A stretch of DNA of 64,000 nucleotides from Cryptomeria japonica (taxonomy: Eukaryota > Streptophyta > Pinopsida > Cupressales > Cupressaceae), in contig NC_081414.1 in assembly GCF_030272615.1 (NCBI RefSeq), positions 307,811,164 through 307,875,163 on the forward strand, in the 5' to 3' direction. Of this stretch, positions 1-10,610 are shown one piece after another. A program made the position numbers and the translations under genes. Below the pieces are notes generated by a model, which searched no databases, had not been told where the DNA came from, and saw only the letters and a list, made by a program, of their open reading frames with translations. The first letter of the stretch is position 1. The number at the start of each line of letters is the position of its first letter.

Positions 1-1
1 T

Positions 2-3000
2 GACGCTCGTTATTCAGTAAGAGGTTCTGGCTCTACTTCTCTAAATTTAGATTCTGGTATTTCCTTGCGTCTCAGTGATATATTGTTTGTTCCTGGAATT
101 AAAAGAAACCTAATTTCCATTTCTGCTCTAGAAGATAAAGGTTATCAAATTGCATTTTCTGAGGGAAAAGTTCTTGCTTGGTCTAAGAAAGCTAGTTTTA
201 AATCTGCTCGTATAATTGGTCATAGATATGATAGTCTTTATAAGCTCTCTACTAACCCTATTCAAGCCCTCATTAATGAGGCTCCGGAATCCTGTGAGTT
301 ATGGCATAGAAGACTTGGACATCTACATTATCAAGCTCTTCCTTCCCTTGAAAGGTTAGTCAAAGGTATGCCTAAACTCAGTCAAGTTCATGATAACACT
401 TGAAAAGGTTGTGCTATTGGCAAGAATGTTAAAAGTCCATTTCATAAAAGTGAAAATAGAGCTAAAGACAAACTAGAACTTGTTCACTCTGATTTATGTG
501 GTCCTATGTCTATAGCATCTCCTAGCGGATTTCTTTATTATGTAATCTTCATAGATGATTTCTCTAGGACAACTTGGATCTACTTCTTGAAATCTAAAGA
601 ATCTAATGAAGTCTTAAGTAAATTTAAGGAGTTTAAAGCATTAACTGAAAACTCCTCTGGTAAAAGAATTAAATGTTTAAGATCTGACAATGGAGGTGAG
701 TACACTTCCGGTAACTTTTATGATTTTTGTGTTGAGTCAGGAATTAAGAGGGAGTTTTGTGTTCCATACAATCCTCAACAAAATGGTGTTGCTGAAAGGA
801 AGAATAGGACCATTGTAGAGGCTGCAAAGGCTACGATCCACGATCAAGACTTGCAGACCTTTCTATGGGCTGAGGCTTCTAGAACAGCAGTGTATATCCG
901 GAATAGATGTCCTCATCGTACTCTAAAGAACATGACCCCGGAAGAAGCCTTCACGGGATCCAAACCAGACATTAGTCACCTCAAAATCTTTGGAAGTCCC
1001 GTCTATGTTCATGTGCCCAAGGAAAAGCGATCAAAGTTGGAACCCTCCGAAAAGAAAGGCATGCTAGTCGGATACAGTGAATCCTCCAAGGCATTCAAGA
1101 TTTACATCCCAGGTCAAAGGTATGTTGAGGTAAGTAGGGATGTTACATTTGAAAAAGACATTGCTTTTAAGAAATCGAAAGGTTCTTGTGTTATTGATGA
1201 ATCTAATGATAATCAAAATATAAATGTTGATACTAACCCTGAGATTCAGAGGGAGCAAGTTGAACCTCCACCTCAAGATGATCATGATGATCCCATGGAA
1301 CCCATGAATCCCACTGATATTCCTAGTGACATTGTCGTTACCAAAAAGAGGCCACTTTGGGTAAGAAACACCATTCAAGAAGCTGAAAGATTTGCTGCTC
1401 CAAGTGGCACCTTCCGTAAAACTAAGAGACCTCGGGTATATTCCAACTAGGTTTCTTTAATGTGTAATCTCATTGAAACTAAACCTTGCAATGTTGAAGA
1501 AGCCTTAAGTCATCATGCCTGGAAGCTTGCTATGGATGAAGAATATCAGTCAATCATCAAGAACGATGTATGGGACATTGTGCCCAGACCCAAAGGTAAA
1601 TCTGTTGTTTCCTCTAAATGGTTATTTAAAATTAAACATAATGCCGATGGTAGTATTGAAAAATATAAGGCTAAATTTGTAGCGCATGGTTTTTCCCAAA
1701 AGGAAGGCATAGACTATGAAGAAACATTTGAATCTGTTGCTAGATATACTTCCATTAGAACGATAATTGCTATTGATGCTACTAAGGGTTGGAAACTACA
1801 TCAGATGGATGTTAAGACTGCCTTCCTCAATGGTGTCATTGAGGAAGAAGTCTATATTGAGCAACCTGAGGGATATGAGATTCAGGATAGATTAACCCAT
1901 GTGTGCAGGTTAAAGAAAGCTCTGTATGGTCTTAAACAAGCTCCTCGTGCTTGGTATGAAAGAATTGATAAATATTTGCTAAGTCTAGGCTTTTGTAAAA
2001 ATGATGCTCACTCTAACATTTACTTTAAAGTAGCCAATGATGAAATGCTAATTCTAGTTCTTTATGTGAATGACTTATTTCTTACTGGTAAAGATGAATT
2101 TATTATTAGATGCAAGAAAGAACTAGCTTCAGAATTTGAAATGAAAGATTTAGGTCTAATGCATTATTTCCTAGGTCTAGAAGTATGGCAAAGATCTAAC
2201 AAAATTTTTCTAAGTCAAGGAAAGTATACTATTGACATTTTGAAAAGATTTAGAATGATGGATTGTAAACCAATGTCTACTCCTATGGAATCTAACTTAA
2301 AGAAGTTAAGTGTTTCTGCAGCTAACTTTGAATTTGCAGATCCATCCGAGTACCGACAGTTGATTGGATCACTAATGTATCTAGTTAACACTAGACCAGA
2401 CATATGTTTTGCTGTGAATGCTCTCAGCCAGTTCATGAGCTTGCCCAAGCATGTTCACCTTGTTGCAGCCAAGCATATCCTAAGATACTTGCGAGGCACA
2501 GTTGGTTTTGGGCTAAAGTATCCACTTAACACTCCAATAACCTTGGAAGGTTATTCTGATGCAGACTAGGCTGGAAGCGGCAAAGACAGGAAAAGCACCT
2601 CCGGTATTTGTTTTAGCTTGGGTTCTGTAGTGATCTCTTGGGCTTGCAGAAAACAATCCTCAGTGGCATTGAGTACTGCTGAAGCTGAGTATATTGCAGC
2701 AAGTGTAGCTTCCAGAGAAGCAGTGTGGCTTCGTAAGCTTCTTGCTGGGCTGTTTGGTCAGCCATGGGATCCTACAGTTATTCACTATGATAACCAGAGT
2801 TGTATTAAAATGTCTATCAATCCATTGTTTCATGACAGGTCAAAACATGTGGAAACCCATTATCATTTTATTCGGGATATGGTGCAAAGAGGTGCTATTC
2901 AGCTGAAGTATGTCAACACTAATGAGCAGGTTGCAGATATTCTTACCAAGCCTCTATCCAAAGTGAAGTTTGTGTACTTCAGGGATAGACTTGGTATTGT

Positions 3001-3043
3001 GAAAAATGAAACTCCAATTGAGAGGGAGTCTCAATTTCAGTGA
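2..3043 (+). pseudogene. Copia-I pol remnant (integrase, RT, RNase H), three in-frame stops
   Basis: One reading frame (codons starting at position 2) runs through the whole segment without frameshift. Stops are at 401 (TGA), 1448 (TAG) and 2567 (TAG). The first replaces the residue expected to be the first Cys of the integrase HHCC zinc site: the text reads WHRRLGH, then stop, KGC. The integrase core follows, with HSDLCGP, RSDNGGEY and an AERKNR glutamate as the DDE triad. RT begins near 1460, with MDVKTAFLNG. The catalytic YVDD box is YVND at 2063-2074, a further inactivating change. RNase H covers about 2530-3000 (the GYSDAD segment, STAEAEY, YDNQS) and is split by the third stop, which replaces a Trp. 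The copy is dead but only lightly decayed. Confidence 0.9.
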
Positions 3044-3061
3044 TACTTTGTATTGTATAAA

Positions 3062-3437
3062 ACCACCCTCTGCGGGCAATGTAAGGTGGTATTGTAAACT
3101 TCTCAGGGAGAAGTATAATCATTAACCATCCTCTACGGGCAATGTAAGATGGTATTGTAAATGTTAACCACCCTCTGCGGGCAATGTAAGGTGGTATTGT
3201 AAACTTCTCAAGGAGAAGTATAATTATTAACCATCCTCTGCGGGGAATGTAAGATGGTATTGTAAATGTTAAACACCCTCTGCGGGCAATGCAAGGTGGT
3301 ATTGTAAACTTCTCAGGGAGAAGTGTAATTGTTAAACCATCCTCTGCGAGCAATGTAAGATGGTCAACCATCCTCTACGGGCAATGTAATTTGGTATAAA
3401 AGATCCTCTCCACTCTCTGCGGGCAATGCAAGGTGGA
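3062..3437 (+). repeat. Array of eight 29-nt stem-loops in the Copia-I 3' UTR
   Basis: Hairpins lie at 3062-3090, 3125-3153, 3167-3195, 3230-3258, 3272-3300, 3336-3364, 3367-3395 and 3409-3437. All share the loop core CTCTGCGGGCAATG with small variants. Arms alternate between ACCACC/GGTGGT and ACCATC/GATGGT, so the left-arm change C to T is matched by G to A in the right arm. A second hairpin type, CTTCTC...GAGAAG, sits between them at 3099-3113, about 3205-3218 and 3309-3323. The array lies between the RNase H stop and the polypurine tract, so it would be in the genomic RNA. Confidence 0.9.
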
Positions 3438-3495
3438 TCCAGTCTATGCTTGTGTGCAAGAAGAAAGATTATGGTTATGATTCTCTGCCCTAATT

Positions 3496-3504
3496 AAGAG
3501 GGAG
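3496..3504 (+). other. Polypurine tract of Copia-I
   Basis: The purine run AAGAGGGAG directly precedes the TGTTGG start of the 3' LTR. This is the expected plus-strand primer site of an LTR retrotransposon. Confidence 0.8.
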
Positions 3505-4344
3505 TGTTGGTTAGAATTAGGGCCTGGCGGATTCCTATTGCCTTGGGCAACATTGGAATCCGCCAAAGGGGGCCAGCTCCTTCTCCTATATATAGGGCCA
3601 GGCCCTATACCTCTCGGCTCCACCTAAAAGTCTTCACGCGACATCCAAACTCACCACGCCTCCTTGATAGGGCCGACCCTATCCATTTCGGTTAAAAGGA
3701 ATTAAATGAATTAATATGTTTAATTGCAAGAAGGCCGACATGATTAAGAAGTATTGCTACTCCTATAAATAAAGCATACACTTCACACAACATCAATTCA
3801 ATTCAGTCTTTTGCAACAAGGTGCGAAATATACTAAGGAAGCGAAATTGATATTCAAGTCAATTAATTTACAGCGAACTATACTAAGAGGTGTGCAGATC
3901 AGTAACAGAAGACAGCGAACTTAAGCAAAGCAGCAGATCATCTTCAAGAGATAAAGAACTCCATAGAAGGGTTGCTGCTACCATTGTTACATACAGCAAG
4001 TTAGATTAGAAGAACTGCAATTCATGACCTCCATTAGCAAACTAATTGTGAAGGCCTCTATGTCATCTCCCTTGTGACTGCAATATCTATACTCCAGATA
4101 AGTGTGTAATTATCAGTTGAATTCAAAACCATAATCAGATCTGTGGATCTTTTCAGGCTGGGTTTTTCCTCCTAGGAGGTTTTCCCAGGGTATCTTTGTC
4201 TTGTCTTTATGCATTCATTTTCTGTTTCTATGCTTAAATCTGAAAACAATAAATCTAATTAAACCTAATTATCAACAATTCTAATTTTCTAAGTGTTATC
4301 TAATCTGAAAGTACTAAAAATAACAACAATATCTATTTTCTGCA
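3505..4344 (+). repeat. 3' LTR of Copia-I
   Basis: The LTR starts TGTTGGTTAG after the polypurine tract. Its U3 part carries a strong hairpin: 10-bp arms at 3526-3535 and 3555-3564 with a nested TTGCC/GGCAA stem inside. It also carries a 19-bp palindrome at 3591-3609 (TATAGGGCC, A, GGCCCTATA). A TATA-like box (TATAAAT) is at 3764-3770. The 3' boundary is not fixed because the partner LTR is outside the window. Confidence 0.7.
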
Positions 4345-4398
4345 CCTTGGGCAGGATTCAAGTGGAATGGCACAATATTATGAAATGCACTGTATATG

Positions 4399-5896
4399 TG
4401 TCATGTCCCCTCCTTGATTGCTATATATAAACTAAATGAAGCAATTATTATTTATTCATTAATATAAAATAATATTTATCAACGAATGATTATTTGAAAT
4501 TATTACATATTTATTTTAATATTATATTACATTAAACAAATATTAAAATCTCTGATCTTTCTAAGAAGGTATGCAACCAATAATGTTGAAGGCAATCCAT
4601 TTAACATAGAGCGGAACAACAATCGAATAAATAACAGGGTATATTCCATGTCGATGATTGAATTGTATGTCTTGATCGACAATCACTATTCATCGGTCAG
4701 CATGATAACTATAGATCAAATAGACTTGATATCAATAATCGTCAGAGACAAATTGATTGTCCTTCATAATCGAAAGACAGATCAATCATATATGAAACTC
4801 AATTCTCATTGATATTCAATAAAGAGAGATTATTAAATTAAGGAAGTATGCCAAGAGATGAAGGACATAACGATATCATTATCATACCAAGAATCTCATC
4901 AAGAACAAGCATTACAGATCAATCATACATGAACAACGATGTGAGTAATTGATAAAGGATCAATTAAAGCAAGACACATGATCATGCAATAAGAAGGAAC
5001 GATTAGGATAAAGTAAAGAGACTAATTAATTAATTAGTCTGTGTGTGTAATACAAGATTGGTAATTACAAACCATAACTAAACCGCATCAATTAAGAGGA
5101 TTACGAACACTTAATGATAGCAATCAGACAAAGCATGAAAATGGTACGATTAAGGATAATTAAGCGATCAACATGATGATTAATTAAAGAAAGAGGTGCG
5201 ATTGCATTAAGAGAATTGATCTTCTATGAAGAGGGGCGATCTAATTATGTGGAGACATAATTAAGAAAAGACATATCTCTTTGATTGCAACCTTTCCCAA
5301 CATACAAGATATAAGATGGAGATCGAACTCCTTCAGAAGATCATCATATCTTTTATATCTTTATTAAATCCTATTCGGATCGCCCAACTTGACCATTTGG
5401 CCTAGTGTCAAGAACCAGCTGCATATACTTCAAGATTAATTGTAGAGAGAGCACCACGAATCAGATCAGATCAAACTATTATTAAGTTACAGGCAGTAAC
5501 ATCCTTGTTTTTGGTGATATGCATAGGAATGTGCTTAATATAAGAAACATGATAATGTTTTTCTGCAGAACTTAATAATAATAATATAATTATAGAGAAT
5601 CATATAATGATTATAATTACTATAATATTTTATAAGAACTACCTTGCAGTAAGTATATAGTATAATACTATCTGAAAATAGATTTTATATATATAGTAAT
5701 TTGAATGAACAAGTAAATTTGAGGTTATAAATCAGATTGAATTATCAATTCAATATCAGGAAGAAGATTATATTATTGCTGATTGGATTCATATTAAGAT
5801 GGTTCTATCTCCTAATCTATGTAGTTTAAGTCATAAGTATGCTGAGATGGATTAATTATGGTTAGAACAGGCCTAGATTTAGTAGGGGACATTACA
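4399..5896. mobile_element. Solo LTR, 1498 bp, with 5-bp target duplication ATATG
   Basis: The unit begins TGTCATGTCCCCT and ends AGGGGACATTACA, so the ends are imperfect inverted repeats opening TG and closing CA. ATATG is duplicated exactly on both sides (4394-4398 and 5897-5901). There is no coding sequence inside; the interior is AT-rich. A 22-bp perfect palindrome lies at 5019-5040. The simplest reading is recombination between two LTRs that left one. A non-coding DNA transposon is less likely given the 5-bp duplication and TG/CA ends. The gap 4345-4398 shows nothing further. Confidence 0.8.
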
Positions 5897-6044
5897 ATAT
5901 GAAGACATTCAGGACAAATATCGGAACGGCTTGCATGGGATGTCCTCATTTACAATATTTGAAGTAGGGAATGTTTAAAAAAAAAGGAACTTTCGATAAA
6001 AAAATCACAGGTAGAGAATAACACTTAAAAAGAAAAAAAAAAAA

Positions 6045-6741
6045 GGATATTCAAACTAGGGCTTTACTGCTGTTCATTGTTTTTCAACAATATTTGTCTC
6101 AATTATTATCATGGACTGTGGGAAAGCTATGTTTGGTCTCACTTTTGGTTTTCTGTCCTCTAAATCCCATAGAGAGAACATTATTAAAATCTCTGACATG
6201 TCATATCAAAGTTGAACCTCTAAATTGGCCGAGCTTTTAGTGGATTTATTCCATCTTGTATCACGAAAAAAAAAGGATATTCAAACTAGGGCTTTACTGC
6301 TGTTCATTGTTTTTCAACAATATTTGTCTCAATTATTATCATGGACTGTGGGAAAGCTATGTTTGGTCTCACTTTCGGTTTTCTGTCCTCTAAATCCCAT
6401 AGAGAGAACATTATTAAAATCTCTGACATGTCATATCAAAGTTGAACCTCTAAATTGGCTCTAAATTGGCCGAGCTTTTAGTGGATTTATTCCATCTTGT
6501 ATCACGAAAAAAAAAGGATATTCAAACTAGGGCTTTACTGCTGTTCATTGTTTTTCAACAATATTTGTCTCAATTATTATCATGGACTGTGGGAAAGCTA
6601 TATTTGTTAATGTCTCACTTTTGGTTTTCTGTCCTCTAAATCCCATAGAGAGAACATTATTAAAATCTCTGACATGTCATATCAAAGTTGAACCTCTAAA
6701 TTGGCCGAGCTTTTAGTGGATTTATTCCATCTTGAATCACA
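6045..6741. repeat. Three-copy tandem repeat, about 230 bp per unit
   Basis: Copies start at 6045, 6275 and 6516, each with GGATATTCAAACTAGGG, and end in GTATCACGAAAAAAAA (GAATCAC in the last). The copies are nearly identical. Copy 2 has a small internal duplication of CTAAATTGG near its end, and copy 3 has a short insertion near 6606. The poly-A at each join suggests slippage or unequal exchange between A-rich junctions. No protein is evident. The array lies in the presumed first intron of the PBP-like gene. Confidence 0.9.
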
Positions 6742-6959
6742 ATAATTATCCAATCCTTTCTCGATAATTATCGATGTGGGACGAACAAATAATATATGTC
6801 CATTGCAAAAGACCAGAAGAACTTACCAACATACTTCCCTCCCAAAGTTGTGCTTCTAAATTCTCACTATTATTATCGATTTCTTTACCGGAATTATTAT
6901 CAATGTGGAATAAACACAATATATAAATACATGTCAAAAGGCGAAAAGAATGCCCATAC
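6742..6959 (-). other. Start of intron 1 of the PBP-like gene
   Basis: On the minus strand the exon ends ...CAG and is followed by GTATGG, a consensus-like splice donor (intron begins at 6959). Translation past this point loses all family resemblance. A second donor-like sequence, TTG then GTAAGT, lies at 6826 on the minus strand, but no convincing exon precedes it. The remaining exons are not found in the window. Confidence 0.6.
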
Positions 6960-7652
6960 CTGCTGTGTAATGGTGCTTCCCCCACCGCCAGCAGACATGG
7001 ACAAGGCAGCCCTTGCAAGTCCTTTAGGATCAATGCCGTGGTGCTCAAAGAAACGGCGATCCTCCGATGCAACAACAGCTTGCCACATGAATGATGGAAT
7101 ATCACTTGCTCGTAGGGGACGCCGCCCCTTTCTACCTTTCCCACCACTCACATCACTACTCGGCGGAACAATCTTTGCAATGACAGTCCCATGGCAGTCA
7201 TAAATAATTGTCCCCGCACCAGATTCATTGCCAATGCTAGCATGATCCTGATCCTTTTCGTAAACAAGCTTACGCCACCTTTTCCCAAAATCAGGCGGAA
7301 GGACGGACAATAGTGTGCGCAAAAACCCTGCAAGACCACCAAAGCAAAAGGCCACGGCTAGGGTTTGGACTGATATTTTAATTTTTTTCGCCGATGTTTC
7401 AGTATTGTCGCTAAATGACATTTGTGCTTTAGGTACATTAGCCGAACCATATTTCTGATGTTCCGGGGTATTATAAAAGCGCAAGTTATTGTTGTTTTTA
7501 AGATTGTCACGGAACCCTGGAAAGAGTAGTGTTGGACTCAGCTTAAGCTGCTGTACAGTAAATCCAGTATGAAGTGGAGTTTTAGGGGCTGCTTTCTTCG
7601 TGCTTGATGTGCACTGTAATGTATTTTTACAGACTGGAATTGTTGCTTCCAT
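6960..7652 (-). CDS. Exon 1 of plastid-type peptidoglycan glycosyltransferase (PBP1A-like, GT51)
   Basis: Minus-strand exon of 231 codons from the ATG at 7652-7650, ending in phase 0 at CAG with a GTATGG donor. Residues 1 to about 90 are rich in Ser, Thr, Lys and Asn with few acidic residues, like a chloroplast transit peptide. A hydrophobic segment at about 94-119 (VAFCFGGLAGFLRTLLSVL) looks like the membrane anchor typical of class A PBPs. The GT51 fold then begins: GTVIAKI, then EDRRFFEHHGID (catalytic Glu at about 197) and GGGSTITQQ at 223-231, the second hallmark motif. In bacteria this domain polymerises lipid II into glycan chains. Moss has such a protein in the chloroplast, where its loss gives giant undivided plastids. 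The transpeptidase part must lie on further exons beyond the left edge. I chose the internal ATG because the longer frame has no other ATG. The gene could be intact or a stranded exon. Confidence 0.8.
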
Positions 7653-10253
7653 GTCGAGGTTTCGAATCCTAATCAAACCAAACTTCTATCATTTGGCCTA
7701 GCTTGGAAATTCAAAGGACTTTGGATTTTAAACGTAAAGGACGTAGACAGTATTTTGGCTCTCTGTATATTTGTTGTGTGTAGAAGTATTGCAGATAGGC
7801 TTTATAATGATTTGTATGGTTATTTAACGAATCTAAATAGTTTCTTCATCTGTTGAATGGAAAGGCGATCGAACATGGATACGTGATGTTGTAGCAGGAT
7901 AAGCAAATCAGGAATGTTGATAAAACGGCCACGAGCATTCCAGATTTTATATAATTTACCTTAATACAGGGGGATTTTTTTAAAATTGAAACACTGGCTT
8001 ACGTATATTTTTTTAAACGAAAATAAAGTTTCCTTAGTATATAGGCTAATCAAAGAAATGTATACAAAGGTTTATAATTAATTTATATTGTTATACTTAG
8101 ATCAGATATCTTAATTATATTTTAAGCGTCGTGGATCAGATATCTAAAATATATTTAAGTATTGAGTTATTGGTGCAAAAATCTAAATATTTTCCAAATC
8201 AATTTTATCACTTAATCTTAATCGATTAAATCATCTATGACATATTTCTTCATCTGAATTCTCCCACACTTGATTAAATAATTACCTTTTCCTAGTCAAT
8301 TTCATCACCTAATCTTAATTGATTAAATGACCTATGACATATTCCTTCATCTAAGTCTCTAGCACTTGATTAAATAATTACCTATAGTTCTCTCATACTT
8401 GATTAAATAAGTACCTATTTTCCACAAATATTGTTAAAATAATTAAATATTGTTATTATCTAATTATCTTTATATTCTCTCAGCGTATTATAAGAATATT
8501 TGGAACCTAAAAACACTTGTCCTTATGGTTCTACCATTCCCTCCACCAAACCCAAGAATATGGCCCCATAGATGCACATGTTCCTTATTTTCCTCATCCT
8601 CTCAACTACTTACTAAATTTAGTAAGTTCATCCTAGTCATGCACATTGTGACTACATCCATCTCAACCCTTCATTCCCTCCTAGAGCTTAGGGAAATCCT
8701 CTCAACCATTCTCCACCCTTGATCTAATCTTTAAATCTTGACCATCCACTCTCTCTTCCAAAAATTATATATTCAAGCTCTCTTATTCATTTCAATACTA
8801 ATTAATCCATGATCATTTGTGCTAAGTACATGTTGTCAAATGTTGCAGTATATGAACAAAGGAGCATCCACATACCAATTGTCATTGGAACAAATCAAAC
8901 CACAATGGAGTTTATAATAACATGTGAGTTGATTGTCTAATGTTATTCTATTGTTTTGAACTTTGTTGTGAGCTCTATCTAAGGTTTCCCTTTGGTTTGA
9001 GTAGAGACTTGCATTTGTTTCTATTTTACATTTCAAATCTTAGGCCTTAAAACTTGAGAGTTATTGTATTTTAGTTTATTTATCTAAGAATTAATAAGAG
9101 TTATATTATAGTATTTTAAAAAATTAATACATGTCAACTGTGTTTTAGTTTTTTTAGACAATCACGATTTATTTATATAGTTATGACATAATGCTTCTTG
9201 TATTATTGTCATTATAGAGAATTTCTAAGCAATAACTAGATTAGTTAATGAATGTTAGTTGGGATTGATATATGATTTGTAATATTTATTATTAAATGTA
9301 GGAATATAAATAGAAATTTAATGATTCTTAGTTTTATAGTTGAAAATGGTATCAAAGTTAATGTAGATTTTAAATTTAATATATTTTGAGATCAAGAATG
9401 TCAACATCTAATTTTATATTCTCCAAATTGTGTTTGAATCCTAGCCCCTTGTGCATATGGGATTTATTATCCTCGTCATAGATTAATGATCTAAGACAAG
9501 TCCTAATTGGTCTCCCTTAGTCTAAGTTGCAGAAGTGTTCTCCTTCATTCACCACATGCCTACCAATGTATTAGAAGTTGTTAAGGTTTTCAATATTTGA
9601 AGTATGCAGTGTTTTGTGTTCAAAATGTTAAAGATTGTGCTTATAACAAATTTTTAAAAATTTCATTCCTAGTATACCTTTTTGCCCAACTCTCCTATGT
9701 TCCTTTGTCCCTATTGGGATACCAAACTTTCCCATCCTAGCATACCTTTCGTTTGTTCCTACCCTCATCCCCTTTTCATACCAATGTTTCGAGGATCTCC
9801 TTCTCAACATCCATTTTTCTCAATCCTCGACCTTTTCTCCTACTTTTTTCAAATTATATAGCTTTATCTTACCAACTTGTCTTTCATATAAACCCAAATT
9901 CCCCAATCATTTGCAATAAATCACCTTTCAAAGAAACAATTTCATAACATCCCTTTACCCGAGTAACTTTTACTTGGTATCCTCAATCCCTAACTTCATA
10001 TGTCTCCTTCTATATAAAGATGTGGGAATACCTCTAATGTGGTACAAAGTGTGAAGCATCTATAAAACCCAATATATGACACCTTTCACTATGTATCTAA
10101 TCAGGGTCGCAAATTCAAACTTATCCTTTTTTGAATTCCTTGGTACCTATTAACCCTAACTCCTTAACAATTTTCTTTACATATCCTTATGGAGTTAGAG
10201 TTATAGAATTTCAAATATCTATTACTTTTGATCCTTAACTCCTCAACAAGGGG
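7653..10253. other. AT-rich DNA without supported genes
   Basis: This would be the upstream region of the PBP-like gene on the minus strand. I find no clear TATA box or CpG-rich promoter. Short ORFs here (for example 8450-8722 and 9753-9947) have low-complexity, Ser/Leu-rich translations with no family features. Apart from the repeat at 8199-8417 nothing can be named. Confidence 0.6.
8199..8417. repeat. Local tandem repeat, about 97-bp period
   Basis: Copy 1 (8199-8287) and copy 2 (from 8296) both run TCAATTT-ATCAC-TAATCTTAAT-GATTAAAT through CACTTGATTAAATAATTACC. A third, partial copy ends at 8417. Divergence between the copies is moderate. Confidence 0.7.
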
Positions 10254-10610
10254 ATGGGTCGTGAAATATCTCAAACCCAACAAACCAACAAATATCCTTT
10301 CAATCTGGAAGGAATCAGAGATGATAAAGGTCTGGAAATTAACCTGAACAACTTGGTCAATAGAGTGGATAAGGTGGAGCTTACTGTGAAGAGGATTGCT
10401 GAGCAAAATTTCCAGATCCTTAAGGCCACTGTTGACCATGTTAACATGCTGATAAATAAATTTGAACAGATTAAAGGCAAGGAAGATGAGAAGGATCGGA
10501 CAAAGAAGACGGGTCATGAAAAAAGAACAAGGGCCAACACCCGGAAACAGGTGGGCATCAAGGAAAAAGAGATTGATGATATAAAGAACTTTGCGGTCAA
10601 TATGAAGTAG
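10254..10610 (+). CDS. Hypothetical 118-residue coiled-coil-like ORF
   Basis: The frame encodes 118 residues with heptad-like spacing (LNNLVNRVDKVELTVKRIAE, then HVNMLINKFEQIK) and a Lys/Arg-rich tail. It could be the tail of a retroelement nucleic-acid-binding protein or a chance ORF. The sequence after it ends in GGTTCCTTCCAAAAACC and a T/A-rich tail, reminiscent of a LINE 3' end. I do not recognise a family, and no start context or intron signal supports it. Confidence 0.25.
   Translation: MGREISQTQQTNKYPFNLEGIRDDKGLEINLNNLVNRVDKVELTVKRIAEQNFQILKATVDHVNMLINKFEQIKGKEDEKDRTKKTGHEKRTRANTRKQVGIKEKEIDDIKNFAVNMK

Larger units (their letters stand above)
1..4344 (+). mobile_element. Copia-I: 3' part of a Ty1/copia LTR retrotransposon
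   Basis: The window opens inside the polyprotein of this element, at the stretch before integrase. In order there follow integrase, reverse transcriptase, RNase H, a tandem hairpin array, a polypurine tract and a 3' LTR. This order (integrase before RT) defines Ty1/copia. The 5' LTR, gag and protease lie outside the window, so no target duplication can be tested. The LTR end is uncertain: 4328 (ends AACAACA) and 4344 (ends CTGCA) both fit. The element lies antisense to the PBP-like exon at 6960-7652 and would sit inside that gene's first intron if the gene is intact. Confidence 0.85.

Noticed and set aside
3062-3437. Evenly spaced repeats resembling a CRISPR array
   Set aside because: The units are hairpins with short linking segments that are themselves repeated, in a plant retrotransposon 3' UTR; there are no unique spacers.
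6827-6855. Possible 29-nt second exon of the PBP-like gene (minus strand, GTAAGT donor)
   Set aside because: The donor is good, but the acceptor lacks a pyrimidine tract and the nine residues do not match the expected continuation after STITQQ.
6796-7203. 135-residue plus-strand ORF
   Set aside because: Antisense to the PBP-like exon and extends into its intron; low-complexity translation without family features.
6960-7652. Bacterial contamination as source of the PBP-like exon
   Set aside because: Transit-like N-terminus, a splice donor at the frame end and flanking plant repeats argue for a plant nuclear gene.
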